The notes beneath the pieces were generated by a model. It did not search any database. It had not been told where the DNA came from and saw nothing but the letters and a program-made list of their open reading frames with translations. The translations under genes and the position numbers were made by a program. Of a stretch of 64,000 bases of DNA, positions 8,979 through 18,510 are shown piece after piece. Source of the stretch: Gimesia fumaroli (GTDB taxonomy: Bacteria; Planctomycetota; Planctomycetia; Planctomycetales; Planctomycetaceae); the NCBI RefSeq assembly GCF_007754425.1, contig NZ_CP037452.1, positions 7,605,164 to 7,669,163 on the forward strand. The letters are read 5' to 3'. The first letter of the stretch is position 1, and the number at the start of each line of letters is the position of its first letter.

Positions 8979-9181
8979 GAGTCGTCGAGCTGATCGGAAA
9001 TCGATAAGAAATGAAAGTGTCCTTTAATTCTAACCGTTCATTTTACAAATACCAGAGGGGAAATCTCTGGGACTCCTTTTATAGAATGCGCCTTGTGAGT
9101 TTTCATAGTTCCCCTGGGTCGTTTGAACCGTTACAATCGAAGCGTTAGATGACATCTGCTCTTAAGTGATAGAGGATCAAT

Positions 9182-9931
9182 ATGTTATATCACCACCCGA
9201 ACTCAAAATGGTCACACGTACGGCTTGTGTTATTGACTCTGTTTTGCGTGGCCTTGTCACTTTGCGGCCGGCTGCAGGCAGAAGAGACACCACAGTTTTA
9301 TGATCCGGTCGAACAGAAAATCGAGGGTTGGACGGTGGACGTCGATCCGCAGCTGCTCGCACCCGAGCATGCCGAAACCGGCAAAAGTGCATTGGCGGCT
9401 CTGGCGAACCATCTGCAACGGGTGAAGTTCATTGTGCCCAAGGAACGGGTAGAACAGCTGCAACAGGTGCGGATCTGGATTGATTTGAAACACGCGAAAC
9501 TGGACCGCATGCAGTATCATCCCAGCAAAGGCTGGCTGGTGGCCAATGGTCACGATCCCCGTCTGGCGAAACACGTACATATCCCGGTCGCTGGACAACT
9601 CATGGCCCGAAACATGTGGGCCCAGCATCCCTATGTTGTGCTGCACGAACTGGCACACGCTTTTCACGATCAGGTGTTGAGCTTCGATCAGGCCGACATT
9701 GTCGCGACGTTTAATGCCGCGAAAGAAAAAGGCATCTACGAGAGCGTGTTGGTGCATACCGGCAAAAAAGTACGACACTACGGCTTGAACAACCACAAAG
9801 AATACTTCGCCGAATCGACCGAAGCCTATTTCGGCGTGAACGATTTCTATCCCTTCGTCCGCGCCGAACTGCAAACACACGACCCGAAGATGTTCGAATT
9901 ACTGGTGAAAATCTGGGGCCCGGTACCGTAG
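9182..9931 (+). CDS. secreted HExxH metallopeptidase-like protein
   Basis: 249 residues with a signal peptide (about 1-33, ...LSLCGRLQAEE). The zinc motif HELAH is at residues 155-159, and the downstream block KEYFAESTEAYF supplies the third ligand Glu, as in gluzincin-type proteins related to the anthrax lethal factor/Mop1-like fold. Mature size is about 24 kDa. It is probably exported. It is followed 19 bp later by the alpha/beta hydrolase at 9951 and may be cotranscribed with it. The substrate is unknown; peptidase activity is inferred from motifs. Confidence 0.82.
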   Translation: MLYHHPNSKWSHVRLVLLTLFCVALSLCGRLQAEETPQFYDPVEQKIEGWTVDVDPQLLAPEHAETGKSALAALANHLQRVKFIVPKERVEQLQQVRIWIDLKHAKLDRMQYHPSKGWLVANGHDPRLAKHVHIPVAGQLMARNMWAQHPYVVLHELAHAFHDQVLSFDQADIVATFNAAKEKGIYESVLVHTGKKVRHYGLNNHKEYFAESTEAYFGVNDFYPFVRAELQTHDPKMFELLVKIWGPVP

Positions 9932-9950
9932 TGGCAGAAGAGAAGGAACA

Positions 9951-10655
9951 ATGATGAAAGAAACTCTGATTCTCTTGCCCGGCCTGGGAAGTACCGAGGT
10001 CAACTGGCAGCACCAGGTGCAGCATTTAGAAGATCAGCTGAATGTTCAAGTGACTGTTATGGATCAGGCCCTGAGCCGGTCCGAACTGGTGAATGCATTT
10101 TTGGAGCAAGCACCCGAACAGTTTTATCTGGCGGGACACTCGTATGGAGGCTGGTTGGCGCAGGTGATTGCGGCGACAGCTCCCGAACGAGTCTTGAAAT
10201 TAATGCTGCTCAATACGCTCTCCCGAAATAATCCTGAACATATCGGGCTCCTCGAAATTTTTAAGGCCAATATCAAAAAGAACCTGCTCAGCGAATCACT
10301 GGATGCCAATTTGGAAAATATCATCTTTCGAGACCGGCTGGAGGACCAGGAACTGGTTGAGCCACTACAAAATATGCTCAAAGGATTTTCTCCTGACAGT
10401 TATCTGAATCAAGTGCAGGCGATGATTGATGATTATCCAACCGAGGCTCTGTTATCAAAAATCTCCTGTCCAACACTGGTGGTAGATGGGCGACAGGATG
10501 ACCTGTTTCCACCCGGCGAACTGGCCTTTATTGCTGAACAGATTCCAGAAGCCAGGCTCACTGTAATTGAGGAATGCGGCCATATGTCTCCCATGGAACG
10601 TCCCCACGCCGTGACCGCGTTAATGCGGCTCTGGTTTGGAACGCAAACAATTTAG
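9951..10655 (+). CDS. alpha/beta hydrolase
   Basis: 234 residues, cytoplasmic, with no signal peptide. The fold markers are LILLPGLGS near the N-terminus, the nucleophile elbow LAGHSYGGWLA, Asp in VVDGRQDDLFPP and His in EECGHMSPMERP. This is the standard Ser-Asp-His triad of the large hydrolase family that includes esterases and MhpC-like enzymes. It is preceded by an AGAAGGA ribosome site. The substrate cannot be predicted. It is convergent with the decayed radical SAM fragment at 10666. Confidence 0.9.
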   Translation: MMKETLILLPGLGSTEVNWQHQVQHLEDQLNVQVTVMDQALSRSELVNAFLEQAPEQFYLAGHSYGGWLAQVIAATAPERVLKLMLLNTLSRNNPEHIGLLEIFKANIKKNLLSESLDANLENIIFRDRLEDQELVEPLQNMLKGFSPDSYLNQVQAMIDDYPTEALLSKISCPTLVVDGRQDDLFPPGELAFIAEQIPEARLTVIEECGHMSPMERPHAVTALMRLWFGTQTI

Positions 10656-10665
10656 CTGCTTCACA

Positions 10666-10875
10666 TCAAAACAACCACTGTTGTCCCTTACCCGTTGTCG
10701 GTGGTTTGAACTGCGAAACGTCCACCGGTGGCAGCCGCTGATCCAAGCTGTATTTGCAGGTGAAGACTTGAAACAGACTGTGAATCTGTTCGGCGATTTC
10801 TCCGGTTCCCCGCATGCGGCTTAGAACGCGTTCCTTACGTGTGCGCAGCGTTCGTTCCAACCATACCTGCTGCAT
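10666..10875 (-). pseudogene. decayed duplicate of the radical SAM gene 3' end
   Basis: The 69-codon frame matches the last part of the intact radical SAM gene at 13413-14465: WLERT..R.ERVLSR, then RGTGEIAEQIxSLFxVFTxK, then QFKPPTTGKGQQWLF with the same stop codon. It lacks the stretch corresponding to QTREGKLNSSEFGTRI and everything upstream of WLER, where similarity ends abruptly near 10863. The radical-binding cysteines are absent, so it cannot be functional as an enzyme. With the intact copy it forms a direct repeat that brackets the two leucine-rich-repeat genes. Confidence 0.85.
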
Positions 10876-10937
10876 GTTTTCATTTCGGTCATGAATAATT
10901 CAGGGCTCTTACCATTTTCACAGCGGAAGACCAGCTG

Positions 10938-12311
10938 TTAAAAGAAACATTTTATAGCACGCTCTTCATCTGCCAATCCGGGAATCGCCTCACGAAGCTC
11001 TTTATTCCCTGCCGGAGTCACTTGTGTCCCTTCCAGATCCAGTGATTTCAAACTGGTCAGATTCCTCAAGTGAATCAATCCCGCATCACTCACCTGGGTT
11101 CGTGTCAGAATCAGCCCCTGCAGTTTCTTCAGATGTTGAAGCTGTTGCAGTCCTGAATCACTGATCCGGCAGTCATTCAATAAAAGCCATTCCAGATTGG
11201 GTAGCGACTGAAGATGCGCTAAACCATCATTAGTAATCAGCGTATTTGAGAGATCAAGTTCCTGCAGACTTTTGAGTCCTTTAAGATGAACCAGTCCCGC
11301 ATCACTGATTCGGCAGTCATTCAATACGAGCCATTTCAGACCGGGTAGCGACTGAAGATGCACCAAACCGTCATTAGTAATCAAGGTACCAGAGAGATCA
11401 AGTCCTTGCAGATTATCGAGTTCTTCGAGATAAACCAGTCCTGCACCACTGATACTTGTGCCTTTTAGACAGAGGTATTCGAGGTTCGACAGCGTCTTCA
11501 AGTGGATCAGTCCCTCATCACGCACTTCTGTATTACCCAGGTTGAGATACTCCAGCTTTGACAATTTTTTTAGATGAGCCAGTCCCGCATTATGCACCCG
11601 CGTATCGTTGAGATACAGAGTCTCCAGGTTCTTCAGCTCCATTAGCGGGATCAGTCCCTCATCGCTGACTTTTGTAGAAGAGAGATCTAAACAGTTCAGT
11701 TTCGTAAGCGTTTTGAGGTGAATCATCCCCCTGTCACTGATGGATGTTTCTTCGAGATAAAGTTCTTCCAGATCACGAAGTCCTCCCAAATGGGAAAGGC
11801 CTTCATCGCTAATTTGTGTGTGACTTAAGTTGATGAATTCCAGATTCGTCAATGCTTTACAGTGTACCAGTGCGTCATCACTTATTTCACAATCAGCCAG
11901 TTGAAGCTGTTTCAGATTCTTCATAGTTCTCAAATGAACCATCCCTGTATCAGTCACTATTGTCTTCCTGAGACTCAGGGACTGCAGATTTTGAAATCGA
12001 CTGAGTCGGGCTAAATCCATGTCGCCAAATTCATCATAACCATACATAGCGGTAACAGTTTCAAAAGCAGAGAACACTTCTAACCCCACGAGTTGATAAA
12101 GTGAGTCTTGCCAGGAAGTGGGTATAAAACTTAGCAGTAAACCAGGCTCAGTCGTAACTCCCCCCTTCGATCTCAATCTATTAATCGCCCACCCGTTCTG
12201 CACGGTAGATCCAATCAACAGAACCAGTCCCAACAAGACCATGCAAGGGATAAATAACCATACCCAGCGGAATCGGCTCGCACGATTCTGATTTGGTTCG
12301 GGTAGAGGCAT
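10938..12311 (-). CDS. leucine-rich-repeat protein with N-terminal membrane anchor (LRR-A)
   Basis: 457 residues. The N-terminus MPLPEPNQNRASRFRWVW is nearly identical to that of the neighbouring LRR gene and leads into a transmembrane helix (about 17-38). From about residue 95 to the end run some 14 repeats of about 24 residues of the form 'ISDAGLVHLKGLKNLxxLDLSxT', typical of the planctomycete internalin-like/GALA-like LRR type. Two adjacent repeats are almost duplicated (144 bp unit, 11157-11300 and 11301-11444). It is probably anchored in the inner membrane with the LRR solenoid outside, for protein binding. It lies 28 bp after LRR-B on the same strand and is likely in one operon with it. 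Confidence 0.88.
   Translation of the reverse strand: MPLPEPNQNRASRFRWVWLFIPCMVLLGLVLLIGSTVQNGWAINRLRSKGGVTTEPGLLLSFIPTSWQDSLYQLVGLEVFSAFETVTAMYGYDEFGDMDLARLSRFQNLQSLSLRKTIVTDTGMVHLRTMKNLKQLQLADCEISDDALVHCKALTNLEFINLSHTQISDEGLSHLGGLRDLEELYLEETSISDRGMIHLKTLTKLNCLDLSSTKVSDEGLIPLMELKNLETLYLNDTRVHNAGLAHLKKLSKLEYLNLGNTEVRDEGLIHLKTLSNLEYLCLKGTSISGAGLVYLEELDNLQGLDLSGTLITNDGLVHLQSLPGLKWLVLNDCRISDAGLVHLKGLKSLQELDLSNTLITNDGLAHLQSLPNLEWLLLNDCRISDSGLQQLQHLKKLQGLILTRTQVSDAGLIHLRNLTSLKSLDLEGTQVTPAGNKELREAIPGLADEERAIKCFF
11157..11444 (-). repeat. 144 bp internal tandem duplication in LRR-A
   Basis: The segments beginning at 11157 and 11301 (ATCACTGATYCGGCAGTCAT onwards) are offset by exactly 144 bp, equal to 48 codons or two leucine-rich repeats. 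They encode LVLNDCRISDAGL / LLLNDCRISDSGL and TLITNDGLxHLQSLP twice. The high nucleotide similarity relative to the other repeats indicates a recent in-frame duplication. Confidence 0.7.
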
Positions 12312-12339
12312 TGGTTATTCTCCGAATTGAGCCGATCCC

Positions 12340-13380
12340 TTAAAATATAGGATATGAGGGATGGGGTTGCCATGTGTCAGACAGTTTGGGTAAAGACTTC
12401 TGAAGTCGGGCATAACCGGCATCAGTTATTTTTGTACTATCCCACATTAAATTTGTCAGGTTCTTGAGTTCCTGTAGATGGCTCAGACCAGCGTCGCTGA
12501 TCTTTGTATATCGAATGTCCAAATCATACAGATTCTTCAGTTTTCCCAAATGAACCAGCCCCTGATCACTGATTTGAGTATCTGCAAGAGTGAGAAGCAG
12601 CAGATTCTGGTGTCCGGTCAAATGTACCAACCCTGCATCACTCACTTGGGTCCCAAAGAGGTCGAGGCTCTCCAGTTTCGGGAGTCCTTTTAGATAAACC
12701 AGTCCACGATCACTTACTTGAGTTATATCCAGAGAAAGGACCTTCAGATTCACAAGTCCTTTCAAGTGAGCCAGACCAGCATCACTGATCGCTGTTTCAC
12801 TTAAGTTAAGTGTTGTCAGTTCTGTCAGGTTTTTCAGATGACTCAGGCCGGTATTACCAATCTCAGTTTCCAAAAGGTAAAGTGTCTTTAGCTTCTTCAG
12901 ATCTCTCAGGTGAAACAGACCGGCATCGCTGATGGATGTTTGTTCGAGTACAAGTTCTTCCAAGTTATGGAGTCCTTGGATATGTGACAAACCTGCATTC
13001 GTGATCAGGGAATTACTGAGATCCAGGATTTTCAGACTTTTCAATTGACCAATGCTGGCGAGATCTGCTTCGGTAAGCTCATCGTCATCCCCATATTGAA
13101 TGCAATTTACCTTGATGACATTGAGGAAAGCAGCACGAATTTCATCTCCTGCGCGGTATTGAATCCAGGTCTGCCAGGAATATGGCATCTTGCTCATCAA
13201 CCAACCCGGTTCAGTCGTCAACATAAAAAACTTACTTGATTCCAGTTGTTGAATCGCTCGTCCGTTTTGTACCCCAGAGATGACAAACACCGTCAGGCAG
13301 ATCAGGATCGCCACTCCAACTGATCGCCATACCCAGCGGAATCGGCTCGCACGATTCTGATTTGGTTCGGGTAGTGTCAT
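12340..13380 (-). CDS. leucine-rich-repeat protein with N-terminal membrane anchor (LRR-B)
   Basis: 346 residues, paralogous to LRR-A. It starts MTLPEPNQNRASRFRWVW, followed by a membrane helix (about 18-36). After a short linker containing TEPGWLMSKMPYSWQ (compare TEPGLLLSFIPTSWQ in LRR-A) it has about nine 24-residue repeats such as ISDAGLAHLKGLVNLKVLSL. It ends without a C-terminal anchor (WQPHPSYPIF). The intact radical SAM gene ends 32 bp upstream of its start on the same strand. It is probably a membrane-tethered protein-interaction module; the partner is unknown. Confidence 0.88.
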   Translation of the reverse strand: MTLPEPNQNRASRFRWVWRSVGVAILICLTVFVISGVQNGRAIQQLESSKFFMLTTEPGWLMSKMPYSWQTWIQYRAGDEIRAAFLNVIKVNCIQYGDDDELTEADLASIGQLKSLKILDLSNSLITNAGLSHIQGLHNLEELVLEQTSISDAGLFHLRDLKKLKTLYLLETEIGNTGLSHLKNLTELTTLNLSETAISDAGLAHLKGLVNLKVLSLDITQVSDRGLVYLKGLPKLESLDLFGTQVSDAGLVHLTGHQNLLLLTLADTQISDQGLVHLGKLKNLYDLDIRYTKISDAGLSHLQELKNLTNLMWDSTKITDAGYARLQKSLPKLSDTWQPHPSYPIF

Positions 13381-13412
13381 ATTTCATACCTTGGCTCTGA
13401 AAACGAGCTCCC

Positions 13413-14465
13413 TCAAAACAGCCACTGTTGTCCTTTGCCGGTCGTCGGCGGTTTGAACTGTGCATAGTCTAACGGCGACAGCGGTTGGTCCAGGCCTTGT
13501 TTGCGGGTGAAGACTTTGAACAAGCTGCGAATCTGTTCGGCGATCTCACCGGTGCCGCGGATGCGAGTGCCGAATTCTGAGCTGTTGAGCTTCCCCTCAC
13601 GCGTTTGTCGAATCCGACTCAATACGCGTTCATTACGTGTGGGTTGCGTGCGTTCCAGCCATTCCAGGAAGACCGGTTCTACCGTTAAAGGCAGACGCAG
13701 CAGAATGTAACTCGCCGACTGCGCGCCGGCCTCTTTTGCTGCCTGCAGAATCTCAGGGATTTCATGATCGTTCAAACCGGCAATGATCGGCGAGACCATC
13801 ACCTTCGTCGGCACTCCCGCAGCCGCGAGTTCGCGAATCGCCCGCAGTCGGGCCGCCGGGATACTAGTCCGTGGTTCCATGTCACGAGCTAGTTGCGCAT
13901 CAAGTGTGGTAACCGAGACACTCACGTGGATCAGATCTCGCTGCGCCATTGATGCCAGCAGATCCAAATCGCGGACCACCAGCGCATTTTTGGTGACGAC
14001 TCCCACAGGCTGATTGGCCTCGGATGCGACCGCCAGACATTGCCGCGTTAACTGAAATTCGCGCTCCGCCGGTTGATAACAGTCGGTGATTCCGGAAAAT
14101 GCGATCAACTCCGGCTCCCAGTCACTTCGGCTTAGAAAGTCGCGCAACAGTTTAGGGGCGTCATGCTTGACCATGATTTTCGTTTCAAAGTCGAGCCCCG
14201 CGTTGTAGCCCAGGTATTCATGAAAGGGTCGGGCATAACAGTAACTGCAACCATGCGCGCAGCCGCGATACGGGTTGACGCTATAACGAAAATTGAGATC
14301 GGGTGAATCGTTTTCGGTCACGATCGACTTCGCCCGGTCATCGATGTATTCAATCCGCCTGGGCTGAGAGAGATATTCGTCATCCCATTCCAGCTGCTCT
14401 AGATCCGGTTCGGAGAACGTCGACTCAAACCGGTTCGGCGGATTTAAATGAGAACCATGCCGCAT
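13413..14465 (-). CDS. PA0069-type radical SAM protein
   Basis: 350 residues. The radical SAM cluster motif CAHGCSYC gives Cys69, Cys73 and Cys76 (CxxxCxxC spacing), preceded by FRYSVNPYRG as in the PA0069/SplB-related group. Further blocks are FSGITDCYQPAE, TKNALVVRDLDLL and MVSPIIAGLNDHEIPEIL. The C-terminus QFKPPTTGKGQQWLF is typical of the family. The enzyme should bind a [4Fe-4S] cluster and cleave S-adenosylmethionine, but its substrate is unknown. Its 3' end is duplicated in decayed form at 10666-10875. Confidence 0.92.
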   Translation of the reverse strand: MRHGSHLNPPNRFESTFSEPDLEQLEWDDEYLSQPRRIEYIDDRAKSIVTENDSPDLNFRYSVNPYRGCAHGCSYCYARPFHEYLGYNAGLDFETKIMVKHDAPKLLRDFLSRSDWEPELIAFSGITDCYQPAEREFQLTRQCLAVASEANQPVGVVTKNALVVRDLDLLASMAQRDLIHVSVSVTTLDAQLARDMEPRTSIPAARLRAIRELAAAGVPTKVMVSPIIAGLNDHEIPEILQAAKEAGAQSASYILLRLPLTVEPVFLEWLERTQPTRNERVLSRIRQTREGKLNSSEFGTRIRGTGEIAEQIRSLFKVFTRKQGLDQPLSPLDYAQFKPPTTGKGQQWLF

Positions 14466-14606
14466 GACTTGCCTGACTCAAGAAAGTGATTTTCGATCTG
14501 ATACATCTCCTTTATATGAGATCATCTGTGTGCAGGGAAGCAGTTTTTCAGAGAAACCATAGTTGATCCCTCTTGCTGATGAGCCGTTTTTGTGCTCTGG
14601 TCTCTA

Positions 14607-14638
14607 TTTCAAAAACGGCGGCTCGTGCCATTCCGCTC
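14607..14638 (+). repeat. dispersed GGCTAGCGCC-type repeat, copy A
   Basis: The segment TTTCAAAAACGGCGGCTCGT followed by GCCATTCCGCTC matches copies at 34943-34974 (TTCAAAAACGGTGGCTGGCG...) and, inverted, 35896-35929. It lies in the 211 bp gap between the radical SAM and AsmA-like genes. Confidence 0.6.
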
Positions 14639-14676
14639 GAAGTTGGGATAAATTATCTGATTGTGATTTTTATTTT

Positions 14677-17600
14677 TCACAAACCCTGTTTGCGTTTGAG
14701 CCGCTCCAGGCGTTTTTGTTCGCGGCGTTTGTCCCGTTCTTTTTTGCGTTCCTCGCGCTCTTTCTGGATGCGTTCCATTTCTTCCGGCGTACGTTCGGGG
14801 AACAAGCCCTGCAGCTGTTCGCCGAAGCCGCTCCCCAGCACCGCATCGAGGGCATTGACGCCCATCTGCTTGGCGTAGTTACCAACCTGGCGCATATCGA
14901 CCTTGGGTTTTTTCAAAGTACCCCCGATGGGTAGTTTCAAGGGACGGCTGATGAGTGATTTGAGTACCGGTTGGTCTTTGTCTTCTGAGAGCATGTTCGT
15001 GAAGCCGACCTCGGCTACCAGATCCAACGATTCATCCAGGCCAACCGATCCCGTGGTGCGAACGGTGATGCCTTTCATCTGTACTTCGAACGGACTGTGA
15101 TAGACGCGGCCTTCAATCATATGATAATGCACGGCTTGATTATCGACCTGCATAAATACAGAATCGGCGTCGATCAGTCTGCCGGTTCGATTGATGTTGA
15201 CGACAGCAAGCACCTGATTGATTTTTTCCGAGAGTGCGTCAAACAGAGGCCCCGGCTTCACGCGGGCCGACTTGATCATCAGCGTCCCTTTGGCTTCGCC
15301 CAGTTTCGGTTCATCAATGGGGATGACGGCGAATTCCTGACTCAGCGAAAACTGTCCTTGAATATTTGTGCTGTTCGCAATCATCGGGGCAACAAAGCGC
15401 AATGAGTTGCGTGTCATTTCGGGAGTGAACTGAAAATTATCAATCACGGCTCCCTTTTCGAATACCAGGGCCGCCGGTTTCACATCCAGCCGCACGATCG
15501 GCGCCAACCGTAAACGACCGCCACTCACCTGTAAGTCGAGCGGAGTGATATGAATCTGCCCGTCTTGGATGCGAGCTTCTATAGTGGTTTTCCCACTGGT
15601 GAGTCCGCGAATGTTCGCTTGTTCCCAGCCGATGCCGGCATTTCCCTTGAGGTCCATGTAACGGTCGGTCGGCGTAAACAGAGGCCGCGTGTTGGGGAGT
15701 AATGGTCGTGGCTGGGCATTAAGCACCTCTGCCTGCAACCGTGCGGCGTGAGCCGTTCCCATCGGTCCGGTGAGATTGAAGGGCCGGGTTTCCCTGCCGA
15801 CGATTTCGACATCGGGGCCCAGTTTACTGCGTAACAGAGGCGTCAGGTTTTCCCAGTCATATGTCACTTCGCCTGCCAGGCGGACATCGCGGGTGGTACT
15901 GAAATCGCGGATTTCGCCTTTGGCGCTCAGGTCCAGCATTTCCGACTGAACCGACATCCGGTTTAAAGTAAGCGTGTCGGATTTCAAATCCTGCAGTGTA
16001 TCTCCTTCGATGCGAATTTCCGGTTCCTGCCAACTGATGGCCCAACCAGGATTCCGCTGGCTGGCGATTGGCTGCTTCTGGGGATTTGCTGTTTGCTTGA
16101 GGGGTGCTTCAATGGCGAAGTCGGTAATCGTGGTCCGCCAGCTTGCCATGCGGGTCTCTTCGGTGACGATCACGTTCGCCTGACCGGTGACCAGACCATA
16201 ATATTTTTGCTCTGGTGGTTCAGCCGGATTCTGAAACCAGCGTGAGAGCTGATGCAGATCGCATTTATAGGAGAGAGAGCCGACCAGTGACGTCGTATGG
16301 ATGTCATCGTGGGGCAGTTGAACTTCCAGCTTTTCGCCGTTCAAGACGATGGCACTGCCCCGATAGGTAAACTCAGATGCTTTTAGTGTTTTGTGTAACT
16401 CATCCCAACTACCGGCGGTTTTAATTTCCGCCCGCGGCTCATCGATCCAGAGTGTGGGAGTGAAGACGCGCACATTGGTCAGATTTACTGTAGTATTTTC
16501 ATGGGCGACATATTGATCGCCAAACGAAACCGAAGAAGCGAACTGCACATCACCGGCCAGCTGCAGATCCTGTTTGGACAGGGGACGCACGCGATCGGCC
16601 CAGGAAGCCAGTTTTCCTTTGAGTTGAATTTTGAACGGCAGCAATTCCTGTTTGGCGGTTTCATCGCGTTTTCGATTCACCGTGGTCGGCTGTTCCAGTT
16701 TCGCCTGAAATGCATCTTCGCCGGCGACCAGCGTGACAATGAAACGCTCGACGTGGATCTGTTTTTCATTCGAGTTACCGGCGCCCTCAACGGTCAGTTT
16801 GAGTGAAGGTTCCTGCCAACCCCTTCGGTCGGGTAGCGCCAGTTGCAGATTTTTGAATTGCAGAAAGGAAAGGGTTTCCCATTTTTGATCGGAAACGTCG
16901 AAGCTGATTTCCCCATCCATCTTGCCTTTGAGGGCGATTTCCTGCAGATCGACAAACTGCTCCAGACGATTGGAGAGTTGGTTCAAGTCTGCTTCCAGGT
17001 GAATTTGCAAATGATCGGCATTGCCGTTGCCCGTGAGTTTAAGGAAGTCGGACGTACAACGTAGCGATTGAATATCAAACGAATCCGACGTCCGGGCAAT
17101 TTGCATCAACAGCGAAACCGGCTGCTGCCAGCGGATTTCACGTCCCCCGTTGCGGCCTGTCAGGTCGGATGTTTTCAGCCCGATAAGCCAGACGGTATCC
17201 TGCCCTTCAGCCTGCTGCGGTTTCTGTGGATCATAATTGGAAACCTGAAAATCAACGGTGCCCCCGGTAATCTGCATACCTGGTTTTAAATGAACGGTTT
17301 CAGGAAGCTGCCGGGCGGCTTCCGCCAGATCCAGATTGCCGGAAAGCTTCAGGCGCGAGTTGAGCAAGCCGGCCAGTTTTTCGCGTTTGCTTTCGTCGGT
17401 CAGATCATCCCAGTTGAGATTTCCCTGGAGTGTCATTTCTCCAAACTGGGATTGCATATGGGCGTCTTTGAAGTACAGCACGCCGTTGGCCGCCATCACA
17501 TCGATATTTCCCTCTGCGGTTTCGCTTTGAATCTGATCGCCGCCAATCCACTCGGGCGCTGCAAACTGAAAGGGCCTCGCTTCCCAGTTTCCTTTAACTG

Positions 17601-18510
17601 CGAAACGCGGCGACTCTTTCGAACCCGACCATTTGATTTCCATTTCGGAATTCGATTTACCAGCCAGATGCGCCCCCGGCGAGAGCGCACTGACAAGCGG
17701 CGTTAACTGGCTGAGATCAAAGAACTCGGTTTTGAATTTGAGCGCCCCCGAGCGGGAAGCATCCGGATCATTAGAATTGACAATACTCACTGCGAACGCG
17801 ATCTTGGCAGGATCAATCTGCTCACCCTCTTCCGTTGCAGGTTCTTTCCAGATCCCTTTGACCAAAATTGGTTCGGTCCGCTGTTCGGGGCGGGTGACGG
17901 TGACAGCCATGCCGGTCAGGTATGGCGTCTCTTCTTCCTTGCCGTTCACGACACACAAGTCGAGATCAGACATATGCAGCGTCAATGATTGCTGGGTGCC
18001 TGTTTTCGGCTTTTCGTCCTCTTTGCCTGGTTCGCCTTCCGGATGTTCTTTGGTCCCTTTTTTCAAGACCGCCGTCAAGAAGTCTCGATTGGCGAGCCCG
18101 TGTTCGTTCACATAGGTCAGCGAAGTGACGCCGTCCACGTTGACATCGCCGACATGTTTGCGATCGGTGGCCAGCTCCCAGAGCGTTTTCTTTGTGGCGA
18201 TTTGATCGATGCGAACGACATCCCGGCCTTCGAAATCTTTGAGTGCCACATTCTGAAAGACAACCGGTTGGCTCCAGCTCAGTGTGACCGCGCCAGTTGA
18301 GATCTCTCCCGGATAACGTTTCAGAACCAGGGGCAGGATCGAATTTTTCATCGATGTGTTGGAGATAATCAGTGGCGCCAGCCAGAGCAGCAGGCAGAGG
18401 CCGAGCATCAACACAAAGAAGATGCGGCCCGCGGAGCCCCGTTGCTGTTTCTGATTTTTTGAGGAGGTCTTTTTATTTGTCGTCTGATTTGCGGTATCTG
18501 GTTGGGACAT
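14677..18510 (-). CDS. very large AsmA-like envelope protein
   Basis: 1277 residues. A basic, polar N-terminus (rich in T, N, K, Q) precedes one membrane helix (about residues 29-50, IFFVLMLGLCLLLWLAPLII), then a long beta-rich body as in AsmA/TamB/DUF748-type proteins (recurrent 'LxLxGxLxxxxxLxLxxxLN' patterns, e.g. LQGNLNWDDLT and LKLSGNLDLAEA). The last 40 residues are an Arg/Lys/Glu-rich coil (RTPEEMERIQKEREERKKER...). Known relatives bridge the periplasm and are linked to lipid transport or outer membrane assembly. The single-anchor topology with the bulk in the periplasm is inferred. The neighbours give no further hint. Confidence 0.8.
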   Translation of the reverse strand: MSQPDTANQTTNKKTSSKNQKQQRGSAGRIFFVLMLGLCLLLWLAPLIISNTSMKNSILPLVLKRYPGEISTGAVTLSWSQPVVFQNVALKDFEGRDVVRIDQIATKKTLWELATDRKHVGDVNVDGVTSLTYVNEHGLANRDFLTAVLKKGTKEHPEGEPGKEDEKPKTGTQQSLTLHMSDLDLCVVNGKEEETPYLTGMAVTVTRPEQRTEPILVKGIWKEPATEEGEQIDPAKIAFAVSIVNSNDPDASRSGALKFKTEFFDLSQLTPLVSALSPGAHLAGKSNSEMEIKWSGSKESPRFAVKGNWEARPFQFAAPEWIGGDQIQSETAEGNIDVMAANGVLYFKDAHMQSQFGEMTLQGNLNWDDLTDESKREKLAGLLNSRLKLSGNLDLAEAARQLPETVHLKPGMQITGGTVDFQVSNYDPQKPQQAEGQDTVWLIGLKTSDLTGRNGGREIRWQQPVSLLMQIARTSDSFDIQSLRCTSDFLKLTGNGNADHLQIHLEADLNQLSNRLEQFVDLQEIALKGKMDGEISFDVSDQKWETLSFLQFKNLQLALPDRRGWQEPSLKLTVEGAGNSNEKQIHVERFIVTLVAGEDAFQAKLEQPTTVNRKRDETAKQELLPFKIQLKGKLASWADRVRPLSKQDLQLAGDVQFASSVSFGDQYVAHENTTVNLTNVRVFTPTLWIDEPRAEIKTAGSWDELHKTLKASEFTYRGSAIVLNGEKLEVQLPHDDIHTTSLVGSLSYKCDLHQLSRWFQNPAEPPEQKYYGLVTGQANVIVTEETRMASWRTTITDFAIEAPLKQTANPQKQPIASQRNPGWAISWQEPEIRIEGDTLQDLKSDTLTLNRMSVQSEMLDLSAKGEIRDFSTTRDVRLAGEVTYDWENLTPLLRSKLGPDVEIVGRETRPFNLTGPMGTAHAARLQAEVLNAQPRPLLPNTRPLFTPTDRYMDLKGNAGIGWEQANIRGLTSGKTTIEARIQDGQIHITPLDLQVSGGRLRLAPIVRLDVKPAALVFEKGAVIDNFQFTPEMTRNSLRFVAPMIANSTNIQGQFSLSQEFAVIPIDEPKLGEAKGTLMIKSARVKPGPLFDALSEKINQVLAVVNINRTGRLIDADSVFMQVDNQAVHYHMIEGRVYHSPFEVQMKGITVRTTGSVGLDESLDLVAEVGFTNMLSEDKDQPVLKSLISRPLKLPIGGTLKKPKVDMRQVGNYAKQMGVNALDAVLGSGFGEQLQGLFPERTPEEMERIQKEREERKKERDKRREQKRLERLKRKQGL

